A stretch of DNA of 64,000 nucleotides from Streptomyces sp. NBC_00287 (GCF_036173105.1 NZ_CP108053.1:372001-436000), one strand, 5' to 3'. Counted from the stretch's first letter, positions 43,179-52,637 are shown. Made by a program: numbers and translations. The notes: generated by a model from the sequence alone, not told the origin.

Positions 43179-43545
43179 CCTCGCTCACTTCCTCATGTCG
43201 TCTGCGCTCGCGCTTGCCGCGCGCGAGCTCCGTCCCGAGCGCGTCGAGCCGCTGCTCCCAGAAGCCCCGGAACCGCTCCAGCCAGTCGTCCACCTGTCGC
43301 AACGGCGCGGCGTCCACGGCGTACAGCCGCCGGGTGCCTTCCGCCCGCACGGACGCGAAGCCGTTGTCCCGCAGCACTTTCAGGTGCTGGGACACGGCCG
43401 GCTGCGAGATCCCGAACTCCTCCTGGATGGCGGCACTGATCACACCCGACGCCTGCTCACCCGAGGCGAGCAGCTCCAATATCCGGCGCCTGACCGGATC
43501 CCCCAGAACATCGAAGGCGTGCACAAAGCCGACTATGCCACTCAC
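43171..43545 (-). CDS. ArsR-family transcriptional regulator
   Basis: A 124-residue winged-helix protein (VLGDPVRRRILELLASGE, FGISQPAVSQHLKVLRDNGF, wing RAEGTRRLYAVD). It has no cysteine metal sites, so it belongs to the non-metal ArsR group that accompanies SRPBCC proteins. GTG 43545 has no Shine-Dalgarno and the A/T-rich palindromes begin two bases upstream, which suggests a leaderless, autoregulated transcript. Confidence 0.9.
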   Translation of the reverse strand: MSGIVGFVHAFDVLGDPVRRRILELLASGEQASGVISAAIQEEFGISQPAVSQHLKVLRDNGFASVRAEGTRRLYAVDAAPLRQVDDWLERFRGFWEQRLDALGTELARGKRERRRHEEVSEDD

Positions 43546-43547
43546 GA

Positions 43548-43573
43548 CTTATATAAGGCAACTCTTAAATAAG
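43548..43573. promoter_or_regulatory. ArsR operator/promoter candidate
   Basis: CTTATATAAG (43548-43557, a perfect palindrome) and CTTAAATAAG (43564-43573, near-palindrome) are spaced 16 bases centre to centre, in an A/T island. They overlap the end of the methyltransferase gene and the promoter of the ArsR gene. Confidence 0.55.
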
Positions 43574-44086
43574 AAGCCCGCCCACGATGCCCACGACGGG
43601 TGCCGCGTAGCTGACCTCGGCTGTGAAGCCGGCCGCCTCGAAGGCCGCGGTGACCTTCGTGGCGACCTCGTCCAGGCGTTGCCCGGGGGGTTCGTAGAAC
43701 GCGTACAGGGCGCCGCCGGGCGCCAGGAGCGACGCGGCGAGCGCCAGTTCGGCGCGGGCGGGGCCGGTCCAGAAGAGGTTGACGTTGATCGCGAAGATCT
43801 TGTCGAAGCGCCGGTCGGACAGGCCCGCGGCCGCCAGCTCCGGGGCGGTGAAGGAGGCCTGGGCGATGGTGGCCCGGCCCTCCCGAACCGGGCCTGCGTT
43901 GCGGCGCACGGCCCGTTCCACGGCCGTCGCCGATCGGTCGACGGCCGTGATCGTACCGGTCTCCAGCAGCGGGCAGACGAGCTGGACGGCGACTCCGCCG
44001 CCGCAGCCGATCTCCAGAAGGCGGTCGGTGGGGTGTACGTCGAGGACGGCGACCGCCTGCCTGATGCGTTCCGGAACCGCTGCCAT
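43565..44086 (-). CDS. Class I SAM-dependent methyltransferase
   Basis: A 173-residue protein. Motif I LLEIGCGGGVAVQLV, the acidic residue in ITAVDRSATAVERA, and FDKIFAINVNLFW with LLAPGGALYAFYEPP are typical of the Rossmann-fold methyltransferases. The acceptor is unknown. ATG 44086 follows AAAGG, and the gene lies 11 bases downstream of a hydrolase gene in the same direction. The TAA stop lies in the operator of the ArsR gene. Confidence 0.87.
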   Translation of the reverse strand: MAAVPERIRQAVAVLDVHPTDRLLEIGCGGGVAVQLVCPLLETGTITAVDRSATAVERAVRRNAGPVREGRATIAQASFTAPELAAAGLSDRRFDKIFAINVNLFWTGPARAELALAASLLAPGGALYAFYEPPGQRLDEVATKVTAAFEAAGFTAEVSYAAPVVGIVGGLLI

Positions 44087-44097
44087 GGATGGGCCTT

Positions 44098-44883
44098 TCA
44101 GGCAGGCGAGGACACCGTCACGAAGGAGTCGATCGCCTCGGTCAGCTCCTTGGGCTTCTCCACCGGGAGTTCGTGGCCTGCGTCGATGATGCGCACCAGG
44201 GCGCCGGGGCAGGCCTTGGCCATGCGGAGCATCTGGGTGAGCGGGAGTTGGATGTCGTGGTAGCCGTGCACCAGCAGGGTGGGCGTGCGGATCTCGCCGA
44301 GGCGGTCCAGGACGTCGAACGCGCGCATGGCGCCGTAGAGCGTCATGACCACCTCCCGGGGGGTGGCCGCGGAGGCGCGGATGTACTCGCGGATCTCCGC
44401 CCGGGGGTAACCGGGGGCGAAGGCACGCTGGATGTTGGTGGCCACGAACAGCTTGAAGGGGACGAGGGTCGAGGCGGCCATCAGCAGGCCGCGGCCGCGG
44501 CTGTACGTCATCCGGCTGATGGAGTTCACCAGCACCAGGCGCTCGACCCGCTCGGGACGGTCCAGGGTGATCGTCTGCGCGATCATGCCGCCCATCGAGT
44601 GGCCGACCAGGACGCACCGTTCGATCTCCAGATGGTCCAGGAGGGCCAGGACGTCGGCGGCCAGTTCCTCGATGGTGCCTACGCCCGCCCCACTGCTCTC
44701 CCCGTGTCCGCGCAGGTCGAGCCGGACCACACGCCGCCGCTCGGCGAAGTGGGCGATCTGGTGGTCCCAGCGGTGCCGGTTCGCCGTCCAGCCGTGGATG
44801 AAGACCAGGGGCACGTCGGCGCTGTCGCGGGGGCCCTCGTCGTCGTACATCAGAGCTGCGCCGTCGACTGCGAGCTGCGGCAT
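44098..44883 (-). CDS. Alpha/beta-fold hydrolase
   Basis: A 261-residue hydrolase. Oxyanion segment HGWTANRHRW, nucleophile elbow GHSMGG (S96), LLVHGYHDIQLP with the acidic residue, and DAGHELPVEKP with the catalytic His. It belongs to the esterase/C-C hydrolase group; no substrate can be deduced. It is probably co-transcribed with the methyltransferase. Confidence 0.88.
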   Translation of the reverse strand: MPQLAVDGAALMYDDEGPRDSADVPLVFIHGWTANRHRWDHQIAHFAERRRVVRLDLRGHGESSGAGVGTIEELAADVLALLDHLEIERCVLVGHSMGGMIAQTITLDRPERVERLVLVNSISRMTYSRGRGLLMAASTLVPFKLFVATNIQRAFAPGYPRAEIREYIRASAATPREVVMTLYGAMRAFDVLDRLGEIRTPTLLVHGYHDIQLPLTQMLRMAKACPGALVRIIDAGHELPVEKPKELTEAIDSFVTVSSPA

Positions 44884-44955
44884 GGGGCCTCCTGCGTGCG
44901 GTCCGGTTACTGGCCGGTACGGTAGCCGGTCGCGTGGCCCTGCGTCACCGTTCTG

Positions 44956-46095
44956 TCAGCGGCGGGCGTTGAGCCGGGCCGCCTGGCGCGTCAGATGGTC
45001 GCGCTCGGCCAGATTGGGCGCCTTCTGGGCCGCCTCCGCGTACAGCCGTGCCGCCGTGGCCAGGTCGCCGTCGCGTTCGTGGAGGTAGGCCGCGACCGCG
45101 GTGTGGCGGGGCAGGGAGTCGTCCAGCTCGGCGAGCGCCGCGAGCCCGGCGCGCGGTCCGTCCGCCTCCCCGACGGCCACCGCGCGGTTGAGGCGGACGA
45201 CGGGGCTGTCGGTCAGGCCCATGAGCTCGTCGTACCACTCGACGATCTGCACCCAGTCGGTCTCCTCGGCGCGGGGCGCGTCGGCATGGAGTGCCGCGAT
45301 GGCGGCCTGGGCCTGGAACTCGCCCAGCCGGTCGCGGGCGAGGGCAGCCTGGAGGATCTCGACGCCCTCAGCGATGGCCTTGGTGTCCCACCGGCTCCGG
45401 TCCTGTTCGGCGAGCGGGACCAGGCTGCCGTCGGGCGCGGTGCGGGCTTCGCGGCGGGCGTGGTGGAGCAGCATGAGGGCCAGCAGCCCCGCCACCTCGG
45501 GGTGGTCGATCACGGCCGCGAGCTGCCGGGTCAGCCGGATGGCCTCGGCGGCGAGGTCGATGTCACCGGAGTAGCCCTCGTTGAAGACCAGGTACAGGAC
45601 GCGCAGCACCGTGGCGACGTCGCCGGGCTGGTCGAACCGTACGCCCGAGACGGTGCGCTTGGCCCGGCTGATGCGCTGCGCCATGGTCGCCTCGGGCACC
45701 AGGTAGGCCTGGGCGATCTGGCGGGTGGTCAGACCGCCGACGGCGCGCAGCGTGAGCGCGACGGCGGACGAGGGCGTCAGTGAGGGGTGCGCGCAGAGGA
45801 AGTACAGCTGGAGCGTGTCGTCCACCGCGGGCGCGGGGCCGGGCACCGGCTCCTCCTCCACCAGGTCCTCACGCCGGCGCCGGGCGGTGTCCGCCCGGGT
45901 CGCGTCGAGGAACTTGCGCCAGGCCACGGTGACCAGCCAGCCCTTCGCATCCCGCGGCGGGTCGGCCGGCCAGACGCGGACCGCCTCGACGAGCGCGTCC
46001 TGGACGGCGTCTTCGGCCGCCGCGAAGTCTGCTCCGCGGCGGACGAGGATCCCGAGCACGCTCGGCGTGAGGCTTCTGAGCAGTGCCTCGTCCAT
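44956..46095 (-). CDS. ECF42-type RNA polymerase sigma factor
   Basis: A 379-residue sigma factor. Region 2 (about 1-70; AAAEDAVQDALVEAVRVWP) and region 4 (about 105-165; AVGGLTTRQIAQAYLVPEATMAQRISRAK) are followed by a C-terminal extension of about 210 residues with TPR-like helices (RLNRAVAVGEADGPRAGLAAL), the mark of group ECF42. Such factors lack an anti-sigma factor and are regulated through the extension. It overlaps by one base with the YCII gene upstream, the standard partner. Confidence 0.92.
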   Translation of the reverse strand: MDEALLRSLTPSVLGILVRRGADFAAAEDAVQDALVEAVRVWPADPPRDAKGWLVTVAWRKFLDATRADTARRRREDLVEEEPVPGPAPAVDDTLQLYFLCAHPSLTPSSAVALTLRAVGGLTTRQIAQAYLVPEATMAQRISRAKRTVSGVRFDQPGDVATVLRVLYLVFNEGYSGDIDLAAEAIRLTRQLAAVIDHPEVAGLLALMLLHHARREARTAPDGSLVPLAEQDRSRWDTKAIAEGVEILQAALARDRLGEFQAQAAIAALHADAPRAEETDWVQIVEWYDELMGLTDSPVVRLNRAVAVGEADGPRAGLAALAELDDSLPRHTAVAAYLHERDGDLATAARLYAEAAQKAPNLAERDHLTRQAARLNARR

Positions 46096-46508
46096 CAATG
46101 GCAGTCCGCGACGTTGGACGGCGCGGCCAGGAACGGGCGCACCTCCAGCCACTCGTGGATCGGCTTGCCGCCCGCCCCGGGGGCGGCCGACAGCTCCCCG
46201 GCCAGCTCGACGGCGCGCTCATAGGTGTCGACGTCGATCACCATCCAGCCGGCGATGAGGTCCTTGGTCTCGGCGAAGGGGCCGTCGGTGACCGGCGGGC
46301 GCCCCTCGCCGTCGTAACGGACCCAGGCCCCCTCCGGGGCCAGCGCCTGCCCGTCGACGAACTCGCCGGTCTTCTCCAGCCGGTCCGCGAAGTCCCGCAT
46401 GTACTGCACGTGGGCCGAGATCTCCTCCGGCGTCCACTGGTCCATCGGTACGTCGTTCACCGCAGCCGGGGCGCCGCGGTAGTGCTTCAGAAGCAGGTAC
46501 TTGGCCAT
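46095..46508 (-). CDS. YCII/DGPF-domain protein
   Basis: A 137-residue protein with the conserved PVTDGPFAETKDLIAGW motif, starting MAKYLLLKHYRG. YCII/DGPF proteins are almost always encoded beside ECF42 sigma factors and may sense the signal or be a small-molecule enzyme; no reaction is established. The stop shares its first base with the last base of the sigma-factor start codon. Confidence 0.92.
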   Translation of the reverse strand: MAKYLLLKHYRGAPAAVNDVPMDQWTPEEISAHVQYMRDFADRLEKTGEFVDGQALAPEGAWVRYDGEGRPPVTDGPFAETKDLIAGWMVIDVDTYERAVELAGELSAAPGAGGKPIHEWLEVRPFLAAPSNVADCH

Positions 46509-46631
46509 GGTGTGTCTCCTGGGTGCTGGTGCGACCCATTGTGGTCGCGTTCACCACGGGGACGGAGCCACTCACGGGTTCTCGACATTACCGGCGGAAT
46601 TTTTTTCGGTCTCTTCGCCGGAGACGGCACA

Positions 46632-46673
46632 AGGCCCGGACACCGCGTGCCGGTGCGATGTCCGGGCGGGCCT
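46632..46673 (-). terminator. Imperfect terminator hairpin
   Basis: CCCGGACA (46635-46642) pairs with TGTCCGGG (46659-46666), with further AGG/CCT pairing outside. It lies just downstream of the stop of the small gene at 46688. Confidence 0.55.
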
Positions 46674-46687
46674 GCGGGAGGTTGGCG

Positions 46688-46924
46688 TCAGCCGCCGCTG
46701 AGGCGGGAGCGCAACAGTTCCTTTCCCAGTTCCGCGCCCTTGCGGCTGTCCGCCTGGGCCTTGCGGAACAGGTCCGCGACCTCGGTGTCCTTGCCGCGTT
46801 CCGCGTCCTGGATGTACGTCTCCAGGCGCAGCGCGTTGTTGAGGCACGCCTCCACGTACCAGATCAGGTTGTAGTCCTTGTCCGCCGTACCGGTCACGCC
46901 GCCGGTCTCGGCACTGGTGGCCAT
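46688..46924 (-). CDS. Small hypothetical protein
   Basis: A 78-residue, largely helical, charged protein (VEACLNNALRLETYIQDAE, LFRKAQADSRKGAELGKELL). It looks like a conserved Streptomyces small protein, but I cannot name a family. There is no signal peptide. GAAGG-type Shine-Dalgarno (AGGAAGGGG) precedes the ATG. It has its own terminator. Confidence 0.7.
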   Translation of the reverse strand: MATSAETGGVTGTADKDYNLIWYVEACLNNALRLETYIQDAERGKDTEVADLFRKAQADSRKGAELGKELLRSRLSGG

Positions 46925-47456
46925 GCGGGCCCCCTTCCTCGGTCGGGCCGGGGCCCGATCGGCCCCGTCTGTCGTTGCGCGCCGGGTACCCGCCCTGACC
47001 GCGACCAGTCAGCCCGGGGGTCATGTCCCATGGGGACATCACAGGTGGACCGTGGAGTACGTGTGGCCCCTCGGCGGACCGCCGGCAGTGCAAGCCACGC
47101 CAGACCCGCGACGCGCTCGCCACGGCCGCCCTGGACGTGATCCTTGAGCGGGGCCTGGGAGAGATCACCGAGCGCGAGAACGGTGACCGCATCAACGCCC
47201 TGAGAACCCGGCCTGGCATCTGCGCCCGGCTGTCGTGGTCGACGGCGCCTACGCAGCCGTCTGAACCATCGTCAACTCACCGATGCAGTACGGCAATTCA
47301 GACAGTTAACGCAGAAGTGAACAGAGAGCGGGCAGATTCGGAGCGAAGTACCCGTCGACCGTGCGAGAGCGGTCGATGACGGTGTGTACTGTGCTGCGAG
47401 CGCCTCACGAGGGGTCCTCGCACCCACCCCTACCCACTCCTCTGGATAGCGATTCG
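46925..47456. other. Long intergenic region before the conservon
   Basis: This 532-base region holds no intact gene. It contains a decayed TetR-like fragment (47098-47199). It becomes A/T-richer at 47240-47345 and has a stem, TCGACCG (47355-47361) with CGGTCGA (47370-47376), about 80 bases before the cvnA start. The conservon promoter is probably in the second half. Confidence 0.5.
47098..47199 (+). pseudogene. TetR-family regulator remnant
   Basis: In one frame the bases read RQTRDALATAALDVILERG then LGEIT and a degraded continuation. That is the first helix and beginning of the DNA-binding domain of a TetR regulator. There is no start codon in a good context, the recognition helix is lost, and the rest of the gene is missing. 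Confidence 0.45.
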
Positions 47457-48812
47457 ATGATCGAACTACCGGACCTGGCCGTCGGCGGTCTGGCCGTCGG
47501 CACACTGTCCGCGCTCGCCCTCGGCGGCGGGCTGCTGCGGTCGCGGCGGCAACGGGCCGTGCAGCGCGACGAGATCGCCGCACTGCGTGCCCATCTCGAC
47601 GGCGTGGTGCAGACGTTCGCGGCCGAGGTCGAGCATCTCGCGGCGAAGCGTGTTCCCGCCGCCGCCCGCCAGCTGGCGCATCCGCATGTCGCGGTGCCGG
47701 GTCCGCTCCAGCTCCGGGCGGCCGGTTCCTCGCTCGGCGTCGCGATGGAGAACGTCCTGAGCCAGCTGCGCGTCGAGCTGACGGCGCAGCACCTGCGCGT
47801 CGACGCCGCCGCCCAGGCCGGGATGCGCGGGGCGACCCGGGAGATCCAGGCCGCGCTGTACCGGCTCCAGGACGCGCTGCGCGGTCTGCAACAGCAGTAC
47901 GACGACCCAGAGTTGGCGCAGACGCTGTTCGAACTGGACCACGAGAACGAGCAGTCGCTGCGGCGCGCGCAGGTCGCCGCGGTGGTTTGCGGGGCCTGGG
48001 TGGGGCTGGCCCGTGAGGAGTCCCACTTGGTGGACGCGGTGACCGGCGGCCAGGCCCGGCTCGCGGGCTACCACCGGGTCCGGGTCCACAACCACCTCGA
48101 GACCGGCACCGCCCTGGTCTCGCACGCCGTCGAACCGGTCGCGATCATCGTCGCCGAGCTGCTGGACAACGCGCTCAGGCACTCCGCGCCGGACACGGAC
48201 GTCGTCGTCAACCTGGAAAACGTGCACCACGGCGTCTGCGTCACCGTCGACGACGCGGGCCTCGGTATGACGCAGGACGAACGGGCCCGCGCCCAGCGCA
48301 TGGTGGCCGGTTCCGAGCCGATCCTGCTCACCGACCTCGGCGATCCGCCGCGCATGGGCCTCGCCGCGATCGGCCAGCTGACCCGGCAGTTCGACCTGAC
48401 CGTGGACCTGTCCTCGCCCTCCCCCTACGGCGGCGTCCGAGCGGTCCTGCGCGTCGACAGCCACCTGCTGACCCGGATCGACCCCGCCGAACAGCCCCCG
48501 GCCGCCAGCGCCCCGCGCCCCACGCGCCGGACGCAGGACGACGAGCGGGCGCCCAGCACCTCACACGACTACGTACCCGAACCGGAGACCCACGGCCCGC
48601 AGCCCACCGCCGACGGTCTGCCCCAGCGCCGCCGCCGCACCAGAGCGGCCGCCGCCGAGACCGCCGTACCCGAAGAGCCGCCGCCCGCGCGGCGTCCCGA
48701 AGAGGCCGCCGCCGCGCTCGGCGCGCTCCAGGCCGCCACCGCCGCCGCACGCTCCGAGAGCGCCGAGCACGACACCGAACGCGACGACCACCAAGGGGGA
48801 ACGGACCGATGA
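47457..48812 (+). CDS. cvnA: Conservon histidine-kinase-like ATPase (CvnA)
   Basis: A 451-residue protein. One N-terminal membrane helix (about 8-26) precedes a coiled-coil region and a GHKL ATPase domain with the N box ELLDNALRH, the DDAGLGM and GLAAI boxes. There is no obvious phosphoacceptor H box. A Pro/Ala/Glu-rich, probably disordered tail of about 120 residues follows. CvnA proteins are the sensor of G-protein-like conservon complexes in Streptomyces. Its stop overlaps the roadblock gene by four bases. Confidence 0.9.
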   Translation: MIELPDLAVGGLAVGTLSALALGGGLLRSRRQRAVQRDEIAALRAHLDGVVQTFAAEVEHLAAKRVPAAARQLAHPHVAVPGPLQLRAAGSSLGVAMENVLSQLRVELTAQHLRVDAAAQAGMRGATREIQAALYRLQDALRGLQQQYDDPELAQTLFELDHENEQSLRRAQVAAVVCGAWVGLAREESHLVDAVTGGQARLAGYHRVRVHNHLETGTALVSHAVEPVAIIVAELLDNALRHSAPDTDVVVNLENVHHGVCVTVDDAGLGMTQDERARAQRMVAGSEPILLTDLGDPPRMGLAAIGQLTRQFDLTVDLSSPSPYGGVRAVLRVDSHLLTRIDPAEQPPAASAPRPTRRTQDDERAPSTSHDYVPEPETHGPQPTADGLPQRRRRTRAAAAETAVPEEPPPARRPEEAAAALGALQAATAAARSESAEHDTERDDHQGGTDR

Positions 48813-49231
48813 CCGGCCGCGAAGCAGGAGACACGGCGTGGGTACTGGAACCGATCCTTGAGGTGCCGCATGTCGTGGCCGCCGTGCTGCTCACCCGGGA
48901 CGGGCTTGTCACCGGGTACACGGACGCGCTCTCCCAGCCGTCGGCCGAGCGGGTGGCCGCCATCACCAGCACCGTGCAGGGGGCCTGCCGTACCGCCGCG
49001 GCGGCGTTCGCCGACCGGGAGCGGGCCGAGGTGCGGCAGGTCGTCATCGAGTCCGACCACGGGTACGTGCTGATCGTGCCGACCGACCACGGCACCTGTG
49101 TGGCCGCCTACGGCAACGGCGAGGTACGCCTTGACCTGCTCGCCCACCGGGTGCACTCCCAGGTGGCGCGGCTCGGCGAGAAGGCGATGGCCGCCGCGGC
49201 CCGAGGAACCGACGGCGACGCTCCGGCATGA
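48809..49231 (+). CDS. cvnB: Conservon roadblock/LC7 protein (CvnB)
   Basis: A 140-residue roadblock/LC7-fold protein. The pattern VVAAVLLTRDGLVTGYTDAL, ERVAAITSTVQGACRTAA and GYVLIVPTDHGTCVAAYG is typical. In conservons this protein regulates the nucleotide state of the CvnD GTPase. Four-base overlaps on both sides show coupled translation. Confidence 0.92.
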   Translation: MTGREAGDTAWVLEPILEVPHVVAAVLLTRDGLVTGYTDALSQPSAERVAAITSTVQGACRTAAAAFADRERAEVRQVVIESDHGYVLIVPTDHGTCVAAYGNGEVRLDLLAHRVHSQVARLGEKAMAAAARGTDGDAPA

Positions 49232-49593
49232 CCGCCCGCCCGGGCGGCCGTCCCCTGGTCCCCGCGTATCTGTCGACCGGCGGCGTGGCCCGGCCCAGCC
49301 GCCCCCACCTGGAGCGGCTCTCGGTCCTCACCGGCAGCGGCGAACCCGCACCGGCCGGCCTGCCCGCCGCCGAACTCGCCCTGCTGGACGCCCTGCACGA
49401 CGGCTCGCTGACGGTGGTGGAGGCCGCAGCCCTGCTGCGGCTGCCGGTCTCCGCCGTACGAGTCCTGGCCGGGGCGCTCCTCGACCGGAACCTGATCCTC
49501 GCCCGCGCCCCGATCCCACCCGCCGAACGCTTCGACCCCGACCTGCTGAAGAGAGTGGCCGATGGCCTTCGCGCCCTCAAGCACGACCAGTGA
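49228..49593 (+). CDS. cvnC: Conservon DUF742 protein (CvnC)
   Basis: A 121-residue DUF742 protein. An N-terminal variable segment is followed by a winged-helix-like domain (SLTVVEAAALLRLPVSAVRVLAGALLDRNLIL). It is the third component of conservon complexes and probably a scaffold. It overlaps CvnD by 32 bases, more than the usual four. Confidence 0.92.
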   Translation: MTARPGGRPLVPAYLSTGGVARPSRPHLERLSVLTGSGEPAPAGLPAAELALLDALHDGSLTVVEAAALLRLPVSAVRVLAGALLDRNLILARAPIPPAERFDPDLLKRVADGLRALKHDQ

Positions 49594-50170
49594 CATCCAC
49601 CTGCCCGACACCGCCCGCGACCTGGTGAAGATCCTGGTCACGGGCCCCTTCGGGGTGGGCAAGACCACGCTGATCGACTCCGTCTCCGAGATCCGGCCGC
49701 TGCACACCGAGGAGCGGCTCAGCGAGGCGTCCGCCCCGGTGGACGACCTGGCCGGGGTCCGGGACAAGTCGACGACCACCGTCGCCATCGACTTCGGCCG
49801 GATCAGCCTGAACGACGGAATCGTGCTCTACCTCTTCGGCACACCCGGCCAGGAACGGTTCCGTTCCCTGTGGGACGACATCGCCTACGGGGCGCTCGGC
49901 GCGCTGGTGCTGGTCGACAGCCGCCGGATCGACGCCTCCTTCGACGTGCTCGGCCTGGTCGAGGAGAGCGGGCTGCCGTACGCCGTCGCCTTCAACGCCT
50001 TCCCGGACGCGCCGAGCCACTACACCGAAGCGCAGTTGCGCGCCGCGCTGGACCTGGAGGCGGGCACGCCGATGGTGACCTGCGACGCGCGCGACCCGCG
50101 CTCCTCCATCGACGCGCTGCTCGCGCTGGTCCAGCATCTGATCGACCGCCACCCTCCGGAGACCCGGTGA
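49562..50170 (+). CDS. cvnD: Conservon small GTPase (CvnD)
   Basis: A 202-residue Ras-like GTPase. The P-loop GPFGVGKTTL, the switch-II motif FGTPGQERF, and FNAFPDA in place of the canonical NKxD loop are visible. The substitution of NKxD is usual in this family. It is the output switch of the conservon and acts at the inner membrane with CvnA-C. Its stop overlaps the P450 gene by four bases. Confidence 0.92.
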   Translation: MAFAPSSTTSDIHLPDTARDLVKILVTGPFGVGKTTLIDSVSEIRPLHTEERLSEASAPVDDLAGVRDKSTTTVAIDFGRISLNDGIVLYLFGTPGQERFRSLWDDIAYGALGALVLVDSRRIDASFDVLGLVEESGLPYAVAFNAFPDAPSHYTEAQLRAALDLEAGTPMVTCDARDPRSSIDALLALVQHLIDRHPPETR

Positions 50171-51405
50171 CCACCTACCCCGCCGCCCAGCAGACCTTCT
50201 CCCGCTCCGCGCCCGTGCGGCTGTGGGAGGACGGCTTCGCGCTGGACCCCTATCGCTACTACGAGGATCTGCGCGCCCAAGGCCCGGTCGGCTGGGCCGA
50301 GTTGGCGCCGGGCGTGCCCGCGTACGTCGTCACCGACCGGCGGGCCGCGCTGGATCTGCTGCACGACACGGAGACCTTCTCGCACGACCCGCGGCCGTGG
50401 GAGACGACGGTCGCCGACGACTCGCCGGTGCTCGGCATGATGCGCTGGCGGCCCAACACCCTGTTCGCAGACGGCGCTGATCACGTCCGCTACCGGACCA
50501 CCCTGATCGACACCTTCGACCGGGTCGAACCGCACGATCTGCGGGCCCGGGTGCACCGCTCGGTACGGCTGTTGGTCGGGCGGATCGGGCCGAAGGGCGA
50601 GGCGGATCTGGTGGGCGACTTCGCCCGGCCGCTGATGGCGCTGGTGTTCAACAACCTGTTCGGGCTGCCCGACAGCCAGAGCGACCGGCTGAACGCGGCG
50701 CTGGGCAAGATGATGGAGGGCGGCGCCGAAGCGGCCGAGGGCGAGGCGGAGTTCGGCGGCTATGTGCTGGAGCTGATCGCCGCCAAGGCCGAGCGGCGCG
50801 GCGAGGACCTGCCTAGCTGGCTGCTCGACCATCCAGCGGGGCTCACCCCGGAGGAGGTCACCTGGCAGGTCTTCCTCACGCTCGGCGCGGGACACGAACC
50901 GACCGCGAACCTCGTCTCCAACGCGCTCTCCCGCATCCTCGGCAACCCCTCTTACTACTCGACCCTCACCAGCGGCGCCCGCCCGGTGATGGACGCGGTG
51001 GTGGAGGTGCTGCACCACGAGACGCCGCTGGCGAACTACGGCATCCACTACGCCCGCCGGCCCGTGACCTTCCACGGGGCGTGGATCAGGGCCGCGGTCC
51101 CGGTCGTCATCTCCTACGGCGCCCTCGCGCACGCCGCCGAGCAGGACCACGGAGGCCACCGGCACCCCGGTGACGCCTCGCACCTGTCCTGGTCAGCGGG
51201 CCCGCACGCCTGCCCGGTCAAGCAGCACACGCTGCTCATCGCGACCGAGGCGATCGAGCGGCTCACCCAGTGGCTGCCCGATCTCGAACCCGTCCTGCCG
51301 CGCGAGCGTCTGACCTGGCGGCCGGGCCCGTTCCACCGCTCACTGACCTCCCTGCCCGTGCGATTCAGCCCCCGCTCCCCCGATCTGCCTGGAGGCCCGT
51401 CGTGA
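50167..51405 (+). CDS. CYP157-like cytochrome P450 lacking the ExxR motif
   Basis: A 412-residue P450. The heme Cys is C349 in [11 protein letters not shown], and the I-helix [10 protein letters not shown] is recognisable. The K-helix motif, ExxR in nearly all P450s, reads EVLH (280-283) and the glycine after the heme Cys is Pro. Loss of ExxR is the known mark of the Streptomyces CYP157 family, which sits in conservon operons beside CYP154. Whether it has catalysis or a signalling role is unsettled. It overlaps CvnD and the next P450 by four bases. Confidence 0.88.
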   Translation: MTTYPAAQQTFSRSAPVRLWEDGFALDPYRYYEDLRAQGPVGWAELAPGVPAYVVTDRRAALDLLHDTETFSHDPRPWETTVADDSPVLGMMRWRPNTLFADGADHVRYRTTLIDTFDRVEPHDLRARVHRSVRLLVGRIGPKGEADLVGDFARPLMALVFNNLFGLPDSQSDRLNAALGKMMEGGAEAAEGEAEFGGYVLELIAAKAERRGEDLPSWLLDHPAGLTPEEVTWQVFLTLGAGHEPTANLVSNALSRILGNPSYYSTLTSGARPVMDAVVEVLHHETPLANYGIHYARRPVTFHGAWIRAAVPVVISYGALAHAAEQDHGGHRHPGDASHLSWSAGPHACPVKQHTLLIATEAIERLTQWLPDLEPVLPRERLTWRPGPFHRSLTSLPVRFSPRSPDLPGGPS

Positions 51406-52637
51406 CCGTGACCGACCGCACCGAACGCTTCGCCCTCGACCCGTTCGGTTCCGACATCGCCGCCGAGTCCGCCCGGCTGCGCGCCCTCGGCCCGATCGTC
51501 CCCGTCGACCTGCCCGGCGGGATCCCGGCCTGGGCACCCACCGGCTACGACACCCTCAAAGGACTGATCCTCGATCCGCGGGTCAGCAAGGACCCCCGCA
51601 AACACTGGAGGCTGTGGCCGGAGATCGGCGAACACCCCTCCTGGGGCTGGATCCTGGGCTGGGTCGGCGTGGTCAACATGCTCTCCACCTACGGCCCCGA
51701 CCACACGAGGCTGCGCAAGCTGGTGGCGCCCAGCTTCACCCAGCGGCGCACGGAGGCGATGCGGACTCGGGTGGAGGCGATCACCAGTGAGCTGCTGGAC
51801 AAGGTGGCCGCGGCCGACGACGGTGTCGTGGACATCAAGGCGGCCCTCGCCCACCCCCTCCCCCTGCGCTTCATCTGCGAACTGTTCGGCGTGCCTGATG
51901 AGTTGGTGGCCGACACCACCCGGCTGATCGCGGCCATCATGGACACCTCGGACCCCTCACCCGAGCACGCGGCGTTCGTGCAGCAGCAGATCGGCACGGT
52001 GCTGCCTGCGCTGATCGCTCACCGCAGCGAGCACCCCGGGGACGATTTGACGACCGAGCTGATCCGGGTGCGCGACTCGGACGGCGACCGGCTCAGCGAC
52101 GAGGAGCTGCTGTACACGCTGCTGCTGGTGATCGGCGCCGGGTTCGAGACGACGGTGAACCTCATCGGCAACGCGGTCGTCGCGCTGCTCGGCCACCCCG
52201 AGCAGCTGGCCGCCGTGCGCTCCGGGGAAATCGGCTGGGACGCGGTCGTCGACGAGACCCTGCGGGTCCACCCCTCGATCGCCTCGCTGCCGCTGCGGTT
52301 CGCGGTGACCGACATCGAGGTCGGGGGCGTCACGATCCCGGCCGGGGACGCCATCATCACGACGTACGCCGCCGCGGGCCTGGATCCTGCGCACTACGGC
52401 CCGGACGCGGACGCCTTCGACGCGGCGCGTGGAGCGGACGACCACATGGCGTTCGGCATCGGCGTGCACCGCTGCATCGGCGCCCCGCTGGCCCGTGTGG
52501 AGGCGATGACGGCCCTGCCGGCCCTGTTCGACCGGTTCCCCGGCATGCGGCTCGCGGTCGACGCGGACGAACTGCGGCAGGTGCCGTCGTTCATCGCCTT
52601 CGGCTGGCAGGAGATCCCGGTGCTGCTGGGCGACTGA
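51402..52637 (+). CDS. CYP154-like cytochrome P450
   Basis: A 411-residue P450 with all standard motifs: I-helix [11 protein letters not shown]-helix ETLR and heme loop [15 protein letters not shown]. The sequence context and the CYP157-like partner suggest family CYP154, which hydroxylates macrolides, flavonoids or steroids in other streptomycetes. The natural substrate is unknown. GTG 51402 has GGAGG at 51391-51395. It ends the conservon operon. Confidence 0.9.
   Translation: MTVTDRTERFALDPFGSDIAAESARLRALGPIVPVDLPGGIPAWAPTGYDTLKGLILDPRVSKDPRKHWRLWPEIGEHPSWGWILGWVGVVNMLSTYGPDHTRLRKLVAPSFTQRRTEAMRTRVEAITSELLDKVAAADDGVVDIKAALAHPLPLRFICELFGVPDELVADTTRLIAAIMDTSDPSPEHAAFVQQQIGTVLPALIAHRSEHPGDDLTTELIRVRDSDGDRLSDEELLYTLLLVIGAGFETTVNLIGNAVVALLGHPEQLAAVRSGEIGWDAVVDETLRVHPSIASLPLRFAVTDIEVGGVTIPAGDAIITTYAAAGLDPAHYGPDADAFDAARGADDHMAFGIGVHRCIGAPLARVEAMTALPALFDRFPGMRLAVDADELRQVPSFIAFGWQEIPVLLGD

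Noticed and set aside
47457..52637. P450 pair taken as part of an antibiotic gene cluster
   Set aside because: They are translationally coupled to a conservon, and no synthase genes are near, so this is a signalling operon with P450s.
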